Source: Flaccisagitta enflata (taxonomy: Eukaryota > Chaetognatha > Sagittoidea > Aphragmophora). Taken from it: a stretch of DNA of 64,000 nt. This document shows positions 48,337-59,586 of this stretch, one piece after another (the stretch's first letter is position 1; every line of letters starts with the position of its first letter). Location: NCBI GenBank assembly GCA_965153355.1, contig OZ231127.1, positions 15,376,001-15,440,000 on the forward strand, written 5' to 3'. The notes below the pieces were generated by a model. It was not told where the DNA came from and ran no database searches. It worked only from the letters and a program-made list of their open reading frames with translations. The translations under genes were made by a program, and so were the position numbers.

Positions 48337-48762
48337 AAACAAGGCCAACACCTATACGTCGCGTGCGAGATTTACAGGGTAAAAATGACTTAGAATGACT
48401 TAGAATGACTTAGAATGACTTAGAATGACTTAAAATGACTTAAAATGTCCAAAAAGGACTTAAAATGACTAAAAAACCTAATGACCAAAAATGACCTAAA
48501 ATAACTTAAAATGACTCGGAATAACTTAAAATGACTTAGAATGACTCAAAATGACTTAGAATAACTGTTAATGACTAAAAAAGACCTAAAATTACCTAAG
48601 AGTTGATGTTATATTACAAAAAAAGTAAAGTGTGACGGATGGACGGACGGACGGACGGACGGACGGACGGACGGACGGACGGACGGACGGACGGACGGAC
48701 GGACGGACGGACCGACGGACGGACAAAGCGGGGTGTAGAGTCGCGTGCACGCGACTAAAAAG
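48337..48762 (+). mobile_element. Family H element, CCAACACC subfamily, expanded, inserted in the 53-bp minisatellite
   Basis: AACAAGGCCAACACCTATACG, TCGCGTGCGAG, about 200 bp of AATGACTTAG decamers, (GGAC)n of about 22 units at 48638-48724, GGGGTGTAGAG and the perfect hairpin AGTCGCGTGCACGCGACT plus AAAAA. The minisatellite phase on both sides (AGTGCAGCT before, AGGATTAAGAG after) fixes the insertion point. Confidence 0.93.
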
Positions 48763-48905
48763 GATTAAGAGAGTTGAATGTGACAAGGATATATGGCTAA
48801 GTGCAGTTAAAAAGAAGGAATAAGAGTTGGGTACGACAAAGACACATGGGTCGGAATGGATTCATGTATGAATGCAGCAACAAAGAAAGGCTACGTCAGG
48901 ATACA
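48763..48905. repeat. Minisatellite, 53-bp unit, right part
   Basis: Continuation of 47610-48336 with more divergence. Confidence 0.85.
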
Positions 48906-49270
48906 TGGCTAGGTGCGGCTACAACAAAGGCGGAAAGAAATATTGTCATGAATAGCATGAAAAGCATATGAAATTTTCCTGTGGACTTGAATTAGAATCT
49001 AATCTCAGTGTAATTAGAATTTCATCTCAGTGGGCTAACTTGCAAGATTCTCAATACTTTTCATGCAAATGATTTTGCGCCTTATTGTTCAACCAGTGTT
49101 ATATTGCCATGGCTGAGTGCCGAATGAAGGACTAAGCGTCGGGAGCGCCCCCTCAGGCATTCACAACGTGTTCCATGACAGGCAAGGTCTTGCTCATTGT
49201 ATGGCTCAAAAACCCCTTCCCCCTTGCTCCCCGCTTCTTCGATACCCATTCAATGGCAGTAGTTTTGAAA
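48906..49270. other. Unannotated stretch
   Basis: No gene or repeat recognised. Confidence 0.5.
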
Positions 49271-49394
49271 AACAAGGCCGGATACACACCTTAGTCGCGG
49301 GCGGGTGGGCAGGAGCGGCAAAAAAAAAAGCTAAGCGTGACGGACCGACCGACGGACAGAGCGGGTTGTAGAGTCGCGTGCACGCGACTAAAAA
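49271..49394 (+). mobile_element. Family H element, internally deleted
   Basis: AACAAGGCCGGATACACACC, AGTCGCGGGCGGGTGGGCAG, GGACCGACCGACGGAC and AGTCGCGTGCACGCGACTAA: only 124 bp, lacking the central body yet keeping both ends. Confidence 0.92.
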
Positions 49395-49484
49395 TGCAAG
49401 AAAAGTAGTTTGTCAAGGGCAGCTAATTTGCGCAAGGATGGAGAGAATGAGGATGACATGAGGGAAAGAACAACAGAAAGAAAG

Positions 49485-49526
49485 AAAAAAAGAAAGAAAA
49501 AGAAAGAAAGAAAGAAAGAAAAAGAG

Positions 49527-49585
<59 letters not shown>

Positions 49586-49662
49586 ATGAAAGAAAGAAAG
49601 AAAGAAAGCAAGAAAGAAAAAAATATTAAAAGAAAGAAAGATTGAAAGAAAGAGTGAAGAAG
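49485..49662. repeat. (GAAA)n microsatellite
   Basis: Imperfect GAAA run broken immediately by a family H element at 49663. Confidence 0.92.
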
Positions 49663-49870
49663 AACAAGGCCGGATACACGGCTACCCTAGTCGCGTGCAG
49701 GTGGGCAGAAGCAGTGAGGGAGAAGGTCACCAGAGCATTTGGGCAGGAGCAGTAGGCTCAAAAAGCTCAAAAATGCCGAAAAAGTAAAAAGGGGACAGAC
49801 CAACCGACGGACCGACGGACCGATGAACCGACATGGCGGGGTGTAGAGTCGCGTAGCACGCGACTAAAAA
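49663..49870 (+). mobile_element. Family H element, GTGC subfamily, inserted in (GAAA)n
   Basis: AACAAGGCCGGATACACGGC, CTAGTCGCGTGCAGGTGGGC, GAGCATTTGGGCAGGAGCAG, GACGGACCGACGGACC run, GTCGCGTAGCACGCGACTAA. (GAAA)n lies on both sides. Confidence 0.93.
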
Positions 49871-49901
49871 GACGGAAAGAAAGAAAGAAAGAAAGAAACA
49901 G

Positions 49902-49988
<87 letters not shown>

Positions 49989-49990
49989 GA
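49871..49990. repeat. (GAAA)n microsatellite
   Basis: Right continuation of the run. Confidence 0.92.
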
Positions 49991-50126
49991 GAAAGCTTAA
50001 GAGAAAGTAAGAATGAATGAAAATTACTGATTTTCCGCTCTCAAGGTAACTACCGTGACTAACGTAATTCCTTCAATTAGCGCTATTTTTGCCTGCGTCA
50101 ATGACATTATGAGCATTAATGAAATT

Positions 50127-50230
50127 TAGTCGCGCCACGCGAGTCACGAAATCACTTTGTCTGTCCGTCCATCCGTCTGCCCGTCTGTCCATCCTTCCAT
50201 CCGTTCGTCCGTCTCATTCACGACACCGGA
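50127..50230 (-). mobile_element. Family H element, hairpin end fragment
   Basis: TTTAGTCGCGCCACGCGAGTCACG then GTCTGTCCGTCCATCCGTC run; no AACAAGGCC end. Confidence 0.7.
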
Positions 50231-50329
50231 GTAAACTTACGTCGTTTGTCATACCAACAACGCCACCGCACATACAGTTGCCCTTGCTTAAATGGTTCCC
50301 AATTAGCCTAACAATGATTTATGCAATGT

Positions 50330-50607
50330 CATAGAAAATTTCTCTATCAAAGGGATATGGCCCAAAATTATGTTTACAGATGGTCCATGAAAAAAATTCA
50401 GCCCTGAAACCCCTCTAAATTGGCGCCGCCACCTGCCCCCTTTCCCATAATAAAAAATAGGCTAAAATCCTTCCTGTACATTTTCTATGGGATATGAGGG
50501 GGGTGGCGGCGGTAATTTTTAGAGGTCCGAGGACCAAAATTTTGTTGTGGTTCATCTGTATACATGATTTTGAGTCACATCCCTCTGATAGAGAACTTTC
50601 CTATGAA
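50330..50607. mobile_element. Foldback element F1-related, copy 3
   Basis: CATAGAAAATTTCTCTATCA and AAGGGATATG pair with CATCCCTCTGATAGAGAACT; inner arms GGCGCCGCCACC / GGGTGGCGGC. The centre resembles 7702-8040. Confidence 0.75.
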
Positions 50608-51239
50608 TTGGCATGAACTCTTGTTATGCTAACCATTAGCATTTAGTCGTGGAAGCCTGAGCAGTGAATTTGCAACGGCTTCTAAAAAACGCTTCACCCA
50701 TCCAGGCCTCTTGATTGTTCTTTTCTGTCGACAAGCAAAAACTTCCCCCTGAACGCTGCCGACTTAACTTGAGAGTGGGGGTCAGTGAATGATAAAGGGG
50801 ACTGCCCTTTTAAAATCTTAAATCGGTATACCACTACTGCAACGCGATTAGTTAGCTTGGGCCTTGCAACAGCCCACAAATCCCTGCCAAGCCAATGGCG
50901 TGGCTAACTCTCGCTTCCAATGCGAGATTTGCGGCGATTGAAGAGGGACAAATACAATCTCAGAACATGCTGGTTATTTTCAATATTTGTATCATCGCTA
51001 TCTACCTTTTGGGTGGGTGGCAACATGAAACACATGACGCTGTTGATTAGTTTTACATGCGATAAAGATTTTCCTTTTTTTAGTTCACAACATAAAAGAT
51101 TAAGTTCTTATGATATTTTTAAATTAAACTCTGAGTCTTTCAACTCTACTAAGTTACACAAGGGCAGTCATCATAAAACTACTATATGCAAATGATATCA
51201 ATGCTGACTGCAATAACCATCCTTTCCATTTCGATCTTC
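50608..51239. other. Unannotated stretch
   Basis: Unique-looking; no frame with coding character. Confidence 0.5.
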
Positions 51240-51412
51240 TCCTTCTTTTTCTTTTTCTTTCTTTTTTTTTCTTTTTCTTTCTTTTTCTTTCTTTTTCTTT
51301 GTTCCTCTTCTTCTTCTTTGTTCTTCTTCTTCTTCTTCTTCTTCTTCTTCTTCTTCTTCTTCTTCTTCTTCTTCTTCTTCTTCTTCTTCTTCTTCTTCTT
51401 CTTTTTCCATCT
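51240..51412. repeat. (CTTTTT)n then (TTC)n array
   Basis: CTTTTTCTTT units, then about 95 bp TTC. Confidence 0.93.
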
Positions 51413-51517
51413 TTGAGACATGCCGACATCTCCCTTTCTCTGCCGAGAAGCGGCGCTGCTCGCTGCTCCAAAATCAAGAGGCCTGTTCTCCATTCTACGA
51501 AGCAATATTCCGGTTTC

Positions 51518-51564
51518 TAAGTCGGGGACTCGCGATTCTATACTTTGCTACTTAGGTCGGTCGC

Positions 51565-51628
<64 letters not shown>
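51518..51628 (-). repeat. Worn family H end plus (GA)n
   Basis: TAAGTCGGGGACTCGCGATTC and GGTCGGTCG at 51518-51560, then GA run to 51628. Confidence 0.6.
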
Positions 51629-51630
<2 letters not shown>

Positions 51631-51957
51631 TCAATGTGCAATGATGGATAGTGATGAAGAAAGAGTAAGAGAACAGAACTAGAGTTTACCTTTCTGCCTC
51701 TGCTTCCGGTACCTAATTGCAGATCTAGCCACTGAAACTCAAAAACGTTTTTGACATCAAAATGAGTTTTGAGAAAGAGTTTTTTTTTTTAACTATGAAG
51801 AAAAAAAAATACTAGTAAAATTTATATGCAGAATTCAAAAAAACATAAATCTTCATTGTTGGGTGAATGAGAAAAAAAAGAGAAAAGAGAGAAGAATTGA
51901 TGATAGTTAATGTAGGTACTAACAAAATTTCTAAGTGAGAGTAACTGGCTAAGGCAT

Positions 51958-51996
<39 letters not shown>

Positions 51997-52080
51997 AGAA
52001 AGAGAGGGGAAAAAGAAGAACAGTGAAAAAAAAAACAAAAAGATGAAAAGAAACAGAGAGAGAGAGTAAAAAAAAAAGAA
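51958..52080. repeat. (GA)n and A/G-rich tract
   Basis: GA run 51959-51991 then irregular purine-rich DNA. Confidence 0.8.
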
Positions 52081-52090
52081 AAAAAAAACC

Positions 52091-53099
52091 CTGGCAGATA
52101 GAGAAAGATGTCCAAGACAAAACATCAACAAGGATTATAAATTTTCATGAATGTAGTGCATATTCTAGGCTTACACTCGAAAATTTTCCTAGGTCAGTCA
52201 GTAGCTAAATCTTTTGCATGGACCTGCTCAGCGCTTTCAATATTGCACGTTTCAAATTTCAAGGTTCTGGCTCAAATACTTTAGAAGTTATGAGCATTTG
52301 TTTGAACCATATCAAACTAAAACAATTCCAAGAGAATCTTTAAACTTTCTTTTGAAATATGGCCGACACAAAAATTTTCTAAGTTTTTTTGAAAAAATTG
52401 AAATTACAAGATTTTGGATCTAGGCAAATCAAGCGATTTCCTATCAAATAAACCCCACTTTTTTTTTTCAAAAAGAAAAATCCTCATTTAGGGCTTTTTG
52501 GGGCCCCTGGGGGCCCCTAAGAAGTTCAAAATTTTGGTCAATGAGATCGACAGAGTTACGTCCATATGCCTAGGTATCTTTCAGGAACAAATTCAAGCAG
52601 ATTAGTTCAAGCTAGAGCTCATGCCGTTGCTACCTTCGGACCGGCCGCATATAAAAGAGAAATATGAAAATTCACAAGGACTTAGATTTAGGATCTGAAG
52701 TCAATATCTACAGATTCAAAGTTTGATCTTTAACTATCAAAAATATCCATTTTCAATCTCTAAATCCTTAACTCATACAAATATAGTTGGAAAACTATAT
52801 AGTTGGAAAACTTCTATAAAGTTCTATGGTTCTATAGTTCTATAGTCCTATAGTTAGAAAATTTCTTCATAAAACTTTAAAAAACTTAAGGTTATCCTTA
52901 CAAAACTTGAAAAAACCTAACATCAGATATTAAGAAAAACCTTCTGCGCATAAAAAACGCATTTGCAGATTTTATAAATTATCTGTCTGAAAAATGTGAC
53001 GCCTTCATCCTTGTTGAAACCCCAAACTCTATAGTATACAGAACATTACGATACTCAGACAAGAAGAATTGCAGAAAAAAAGAATAATGAAAAAAAAAA
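52091..53099. other. Unannotated 1-kb stretch
   Basis: AT-rich. GGGGCCCCTGGGGGCCCC at about 52500 is a strong GC palindrome; ATAGTTGGAAAACT and GTTCTATAGTTCTATAG repeats at 52790-52860. No gene. Confidence 0.5.
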
Positions 53100-53100
53100 A

Positions 53101-53172
<72 letters not shown>

Positions 53173-53173
53173 A
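53100..53173. repeat. (GAAA)n microsatellite
   Basis: Ends exactly at the AACAAGGCC terminus of the next element. Confidence 0.93.
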
Positions 53174-53401
53174 AACAAGGCCAACACCTTACAGTCGCGT
53201 GCAGTGGTTAACACCATAAGACTAAAAGACTAAAAGACTAAATGTAAATTTACTTAAATGACTTCAAATAACTTAAAATGACTTTAAATGACTTAAAATG
53301 ACATAAACCGACGAAAAAAAGTTAAGCGTTATGGATGGGCGGATGGACTGACCGACAGAAGGACAGAGTGGGTCATAGAGTCGCGTGCATGCGACTAAAA
53401 A
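53174..53401 (+). mobile_element. Family H element, CCAACACC subfamily, full length
   Basis: AACAAGGCCAACACCTTACAG, TCGCGTGCAGTGGTTAACACC, GACTAAAAGACTAAA, AAATGACTTAAAATGAC, GGATGGACTGACCGAC, GGGTCATAGAGTCGCGTGCA and TGCGACTAAAAA. Confidence 0.93.
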
Positions 53402-53477
53402 GAAGACAAGGAGATGGATAGAAAACAAAGAACACAGATAATGAAATAAAGGAAGAGAGAAAGAACGAAAGAAAGAA

Positions 53478-54626
<1,149 letters not shown>

Positions 54627-54639
54627 GTGGTGGATGATC

Positions 54640-54840
54640 AATTTCAAATTGTGCTGGGTGTTCGCCTCCTCATGGTGACGATGGTGATAAGTGATCTCTA
54701 TCTCATGGTGGTGGGTGATCGCCTCCTCATGGTGACGATGGTGGTGGGTGATCTCTTTCTCATGGTGTTGGGTGATCGCCTCCTCATATTAACGATGGTG
54801 GTGGGTGATCACTTATTCATGGTGACGGTTGATCAGTGAT
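54640..54840. repeat. Minisatellite, 57-bp unit
   Basis: Three and a half units of GGTGATCGCCTCCTCATGGT, GACGATGGTGGTGGGTGATC and TCTTTCTCATGGTG. Confidence 0.88.
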
Positions 54841-55725
54841 CACATCATTCACATGTTGATGAAGTTAGGGGATCACTAGTATTTGGACGTGGGCTTTTGA
54901 ACCTTAACGACTAAAATTGACTGGATCTAGAATAAGCGAAGAATTTGGAAAGACGTAAACGCAAATCTGTGCCACTTCTTCGGCTCTGGTCGGCCATGGC
55001 CAGTTCCCGTATGGTATCCAATAATTGGAAGGCTTCCTTATGTCTGTCCATACATCTCTCCCTATTGTATATCACTCATATATGGCTCGAATTCACCCCA
55101 CAGTCAGAACGCATCGTTGGCCGTTGTTTTAGACTTCTTGTTTTCAAAGCTTCAAGTGCCAATAAGGATAAGCCACGCTCTCAGAATGTACATGGGCCAA
55201 CGTAGTGAAAAACCGAACGTCTGGCACAGTTTCCTACATCGACACCAGCATACGACTAATAAGAAAATAAGCCATTCTTTTATTGGATCCATAAAGCAAA
55301 GAGAGGGTCAGACTAAGTCATTGTTGAGCCTGTTCTCATTTCCTTTGAATGTCGTTAATCCTGCGCGTGTGGCGCTGTGATCTCTCGAAGTTTTTTGATG
55401 GCAAGCACGGGAAGAGAGTCCACGGTCCGCGGTCCGCCCGTTGGTCAATAACTTATTTTGAATTGTTTTCGCATTATTGCCCCCGCCCACTCTTGCACAC
55501 GCGGATTGGGCAACCACAGTTATCCTCGTTCTTCCATCCTTTTAGCGTTCATTCTTATTTGTCTACAAATAGATCAGTGAATCGGTAAGCAATAACCCAA
55601 GCTGATTGCTAGACTTATTTGAACAGTTACACCCCACTACAACGGACCTTAGAGTAACAGAAATCCGGTCATTACTGATATGAAATCTTGCCCCCTCCAT
55701 TTTATTTTATTTTAATTCCTTTAGG
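54841..55725. other. Unannotated stretch
   Basis: No gene recognised. GGTCCGCGGTCCGCCCG...GCGGATTGGGCAACC (55423-55515) is a diverged family H copy. Confidence 0.45.
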
Positions 55726-55727
55726 TA

Positions 55728-56055
55728 GTAGATTGGGCTCAATTTGGGCATGCAAACAATCATTTTCAAGCACTTTTCCATTTGCGTAATTAGAGCTCCA
55801 TCCTCTTTGAAAATTGATTTGGACTTGATCTAGGCGCAACATAATCAGTGCTGTAGTTGTGTAGAATTGATTGCTGTAGTTGTGAGAAAAATTTCTTCCA
55901 TAATCATTGTATACAACTACAGCATATATGACACAGTGCCTAGATCTAGTCCAAATCGATTTTCCAAGTAGATGGGGCTCTAATTATGCATAAGGAATAT
56001 GAAAAGTGCTAGAAAATAATTTTTTTCTTGAATGCTCAAATTGAGCCCACTCTAT
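55728..56055. mobile_element. Foldback element
   Basis: TAGATTGGGCTCAATTTGGG and GCATGCAAACAATCATTTTC at left pair with GAATGCTCAAATTGAGCCCA at right; inner arms TTTGGACTTGATCTAGGC / GCCTAGATCTAGTCCAAA and CTGTAGTTGTG. The stem covers almost the whole 330 bp. The next family H element starts 2-3 bp beyond it. Confidence 0.85.
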
Positions 56056-56057
56056 TT

Positions 56058-56256
56058 AAACAAGGCCGGATATTTGGCTACCCAAGTCGCATGCGGGTTG
56101 GCAGGGGCCATATTTGAGCTCACCAGATCATTTGGGCAGGAACAGTGCGGTCAAAGAATAAAAAACACAAAAAAAGTAAAGTGTGACTGACCGACCAACC
56201 AACCAACCGACCAACGGAAAAAGCGGGGTGTCGAGTCGCGTAGCACGCGACTAAAA
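56058..56256 (+). mobile_element. Family H element, GTGC subfamily, full length
   Basis: AACAAGGCCGGATATTTGGC, CAAGTCGCATGCGGGTTGGC, GATCATTTGGGCAGGAACAG, GACCGACCAACCAACC run, GAGTCGCGTAGCACGCGACT. Confidence 0.93.
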
Positions 56257-56831
56257 GCAGTTATTGATCCCTTGGCATCCCTCATTGCGGGGTTCAACTG
56301 ATTCACATGGCAGATCTCTTCTTGATAATTCTCTCGATACAAAGAGACGGATCAATGGACTGACATTGAAATCAAAGGGCAGACCGATGTATAAGCTGTC
56401 CAACGCTGACAGTTCGTTTGCTCACTATTATAAATGGAACGCTGTTTGATATTGACATTTCAATTTAGGATTATCTGAACCTATCATAGAAACTACAGAC
56501 ATTTCGTCATGTTGGATTTTGCATTCTGGATTAGATCTCTATCATGTTTGGCCTTGGTTAACCTGGATAAGAATCTTGGTTGCTTATCTCTCTCCTCTCA
56601 ACGGTCGTTTTGTAATCAGTTGATACCAGCGCGCTTGATCGAGTGAATGAATTCTTGTTAGGCACGCGGCCCGAGTCAAGGACTTAGGCCAAAGTCTCTT
56701 AGATTAATTCCTGAACCGCCCCATTTTTTGTCTTTTACTTGTTTTCTTTAAAAAATATCTTTCACCGAAATATCACGTCATCGTCCTCATTGATTGCGCA
56801 ACGTTTTCCGTTTTCCTTTCTTTCAATTCAA
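56257..56831. other. Unannotated stretch
   Basis: Begins TTATTGATCCCTTGGCATCC; similar words (CTATTGCTCCCTTGATATC) follow the family H copy at 43388, suggesting both elements sit in copies of one older repeat. No gene. Confidence 0.45.
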
Positions 56832-56834
56832 GTT

Positions 56835-56900
<66 letters not shown>
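56832..56900. repeat. (GTCGTT)n microsatellite
   Basis: Eleven hexanucleotide units. Confidence 0.93.
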
Positions 56901-56901
<1 letters not shown>

Positions 56902-57233
56902 TCGATTTTCCTCGTCAGAGATATTTGTTGGTGTTTATATCTTCATGAAATCATTTAAATGGATTCATGTTCCTCCATTTAATCTAGTTCTGTTTCAAAT
57001 CATATTCTCCGTTGATTTCAACTATCAAGCAAAAGTAGTAAACTTTGGAGTTTGGAGTCACCATGCTGAAAACTGATAGCTGAAAAACTATTTTAAGCTA
57101 AGTCCTACTCTGAATGGGAAACAAACTTCTTTTAAAGATAATCACATATTGCAAACGATTCCACAGTAACTGAAGATTTATCTGGAAAGCATTATGACCG
57201 GAACTTTCGCCGTGAGCATCTCAGGTACATTAT
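56901..57233. other. Unannotated stretch
   Basis: AT-rich, no gene; could hold promoter or first exon of gene B but nothing marks it. Confidence 0.4.
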
Positions 57234-57393
57234 TTGTCGCGGACACGCGACTCTACACCTTGCCGTGTCGGTAGGTCGGTAGGTCGGTAGGTCGGTTGGT
57301 ATGTCCGTCACATTTTTGAATTTCAAGCGGTTTTTGCGTTACTGCTCCTGCCCAACCGTCCGCGACTGGATTGCCGTGTATCCGGCCTTGTTT
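57234..57393 (-). mobile_element. Family H element, GGAC subfamily, full length
   Basis: TGTCGCGGACACGCGACTC, CTACACCTTGCCGTG, GGTAGGTCGGTAGG run, TTTCAAGCGGTTTTTGCGTT, GTCCGCGACTGGATTGCCG. Lies 165 bp upstream of gene B's acceptor. Confidence 0.93.
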
Positions 57394-57487
57394 TACAAAA
57401 ATCTTTTGCGCAGAAATACGGAATATGATTTTGTCAATTTTTTGTTTCTCCAACTGTTTCTTTCTTTTATTTTTCGTTTGCTTGTCT

Positions 57488-57488
57488 G

Positions 57489-57554
<66 letters not shown>

Positions 57555-57556
57555 AG
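57488..57556 (+). promoter_or_regulatory. (CT)n microsatellite serving as polypyrimidine tract, with splice acceptor
   Basis: About 62 bp of CT followed by TTTCAG (57551-57556) and, 12 bp later, the ATG of gene B. A long pyrimidine run ending in CAG just before a good start codon fits a 3' splice site (cis, or trans if the lineage uses a spliced leader). Confidence 0.5.
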
Positions 57557-57567
57557 GTTAGGTGACG

Positions 57568-57768
57568 ATGGCGGAGCGACCTGAGAGACAATCGGACAGT
57601 CGCTCTGACATTTCAATTCCCTGCTGTCCATCTGGACATCCTCTGGTACTCGTCCAGGAAAAGGACCCGAAGCTCAAGAATGAAGACAACAACAACCACA
57701 ACAAGAACCCCAACAACAACAACAAGAACCCCAACAACAACAAGAACCCCAACAACAACAAGAACCCC

Positions 57769-57860
<92 letters not shown>

Positions 57861-59586
57861 CGAGAATGAGGATCACTATTGGCGTTGCGATGGCTCCATT
57901 TTGCCTCACCAATGTCTCGGTGCAGCTGCCCTCCAAAAAACAACGACTGATGAGTCCCTCAACGAGGTGGAAGAGGTTCAAAGTAAGATACTGTCAACTC
58001 AGTGTCTCAACGGTGCTGCCCACAACGCTACCACTACTGATAAAGCCAGTGATGGGCAGGATGTTGGACAAACTGCGAAATTGTCAACTCAATGTCTCAA
58101 TAGCGCTGCCCTCAACGCTACCACTACCGAAAAAGCCCCTGAAGGCTTGGGTGATGGACAAACTGCGAAACTGTCAATGCAATGTCTCAACGATTTAGCA
58201 TTCAACGCGACTTCAACATATAACATCACTGATGGGCAGGGCGTTGGACAGAGTGGGATCATGCTTTACCAATCCCTCAGCGATGCAGTGACAATGGAAG
58301 ATATAAGTGATGACGTTAGACAGAGCACGGTGCTCCCTAAACAATGCCTAGGCAATGTTGCTCCATACAGGACAACAAATGATGACACCAGAGAAAAGGA
58401 AAACGCTGATCTGAACAAAATGGTCTTTCAATCTTATGGGTGTGTCCAAAGAGCCGGAAGTAATGACACAGATGGAGAAACTTTTCAAGTTGAAGGTGCT
58501 TCAGCCGTTGTACCTCATGCCCAAGATAAACAAAACTGTCGCAACAAGTGCGGAAAAGATTGCGATTATCAGCTTTGTGACACTTGTTTTTATTATCGAC
58601 GCGCAGAATTCAATAGAGAAAATGAGGGCGCCTCCATCATTGGTTCAGATCCCATCAAGCAACCAGTTCCCAATGTTTCTCCCACTGCATCTGGATGTGC
58701 TGTGCATCATTCTGGATACTCAGATGCAAGACAAGATTGTGAAAGGTTGCTGGCGCAGCCCAGCGAGAGTGATGCGCTTATTGACACTCCTGTGGCTGCA
58801 ACTGATGATAGAAGATCGATGACAAATGAACACCAAACCTTTATGTTTATTAATCTTGAAGAAAGATCAGAAATGGAAAGCTTCACTTCTGTTAAACTGT
58901 GGACCAAAGCAATCGAAAAAGCGACGCAAAACGCAAAAATTATCAGCCATCACATTTTTATGTCACCTCTCACATTCAAATCTCCCGTGATCAGTCATTT
59001 GTCAAAAACCCTAAGAGATTTGAAAATGCCAGGGAAGGACCACTGTATACATCATAAGTATATCGTCCTTGGTTTAAGAGATAAGAAGGGTAAGAAGTTC
59101 TACTTATCATTTGACAAAGGTCAGGATGGCGTTTTAGTCCAAATGCACTCTGATAAGGACAAAGTAGCTCTTGAAAGAATGGGCGAGGAAAGAGTCGATC
59201 CGGAGATGGTTGAATCAAATGATTTAACAGGCATTCGTCGTCTGGAGTATGTCGATCTTCCTGTCATTGGTCAGTTGCTTCAAAAATGGGAGATGCAAGC
59301 GGTTTACGATCTTTGGAAAAGTAATTGTCAGACATCGGTTCGTTACATTGTTGACAAGGTTGTGGAGGCATCTAACGGAGTGAGGCTTCATCTCCCCGGC
59401 AGGCGTGGGAGAGTCAGTATCAGCGATGGACCATCTTTGTTGAGTTATTTCAATAATCGATTTCCTGGATGGGAAAGAAAAGAATTTGTTAGAGTGCAAC
59501 AGATTCAGTATGCAATTGGCATAAAATCTGCGGACAATGAAACAGGGGAACGCAATGCAAAAACCAAAGGCAAAAGCAAAGGCTAA
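57568..59586 (+). CDS. Gene B, N-terminal part: interrupted zinc-finger plus permuted papain-like domain
   Basis: ATG at 57568 has A at -3 and G at +4. 672 residues to an in-frame TAA. Cys19-Cys20-Pro-Ser-Gly-His begins a zinc-binding pattern that seems to continue at YWRCDG (Cys107) and CGKDCDYQLCDTCFYYRR (residues about 329-346). It is split by a poly-Asn tract (about residues 41-98, coded by (AAC)n with KNP units) and by five or six 30-residue repeats with TQCLN-AA-NATTT (about 110-290). Residues about 430-600 align with the C-terminal domain of gene A: FMSP, His495/His496 (CIHHKYIVLGL), QDGVLVQMHS and Ser-Asn-Cys587 (SNCQTSVRYIVDKVVE). The end is a Lys/Gly-rich linker (KTKGKSKG). The frame reopens at once after the stop as a helicase-like region, so this is probably the front of one long protein, either nonsense-mutated or read through. 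Confidence 0.75.
57690..57861 (+). repeat. Coding (AAC)n microsatellite in gene B
   Basis: AAC triplets with AAGAACCCC interruptions in the 5' half and pure AAC at 57772-57861. Length changes in threes keep the frame and alter poly-Asn length. Confidence 0.92.
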
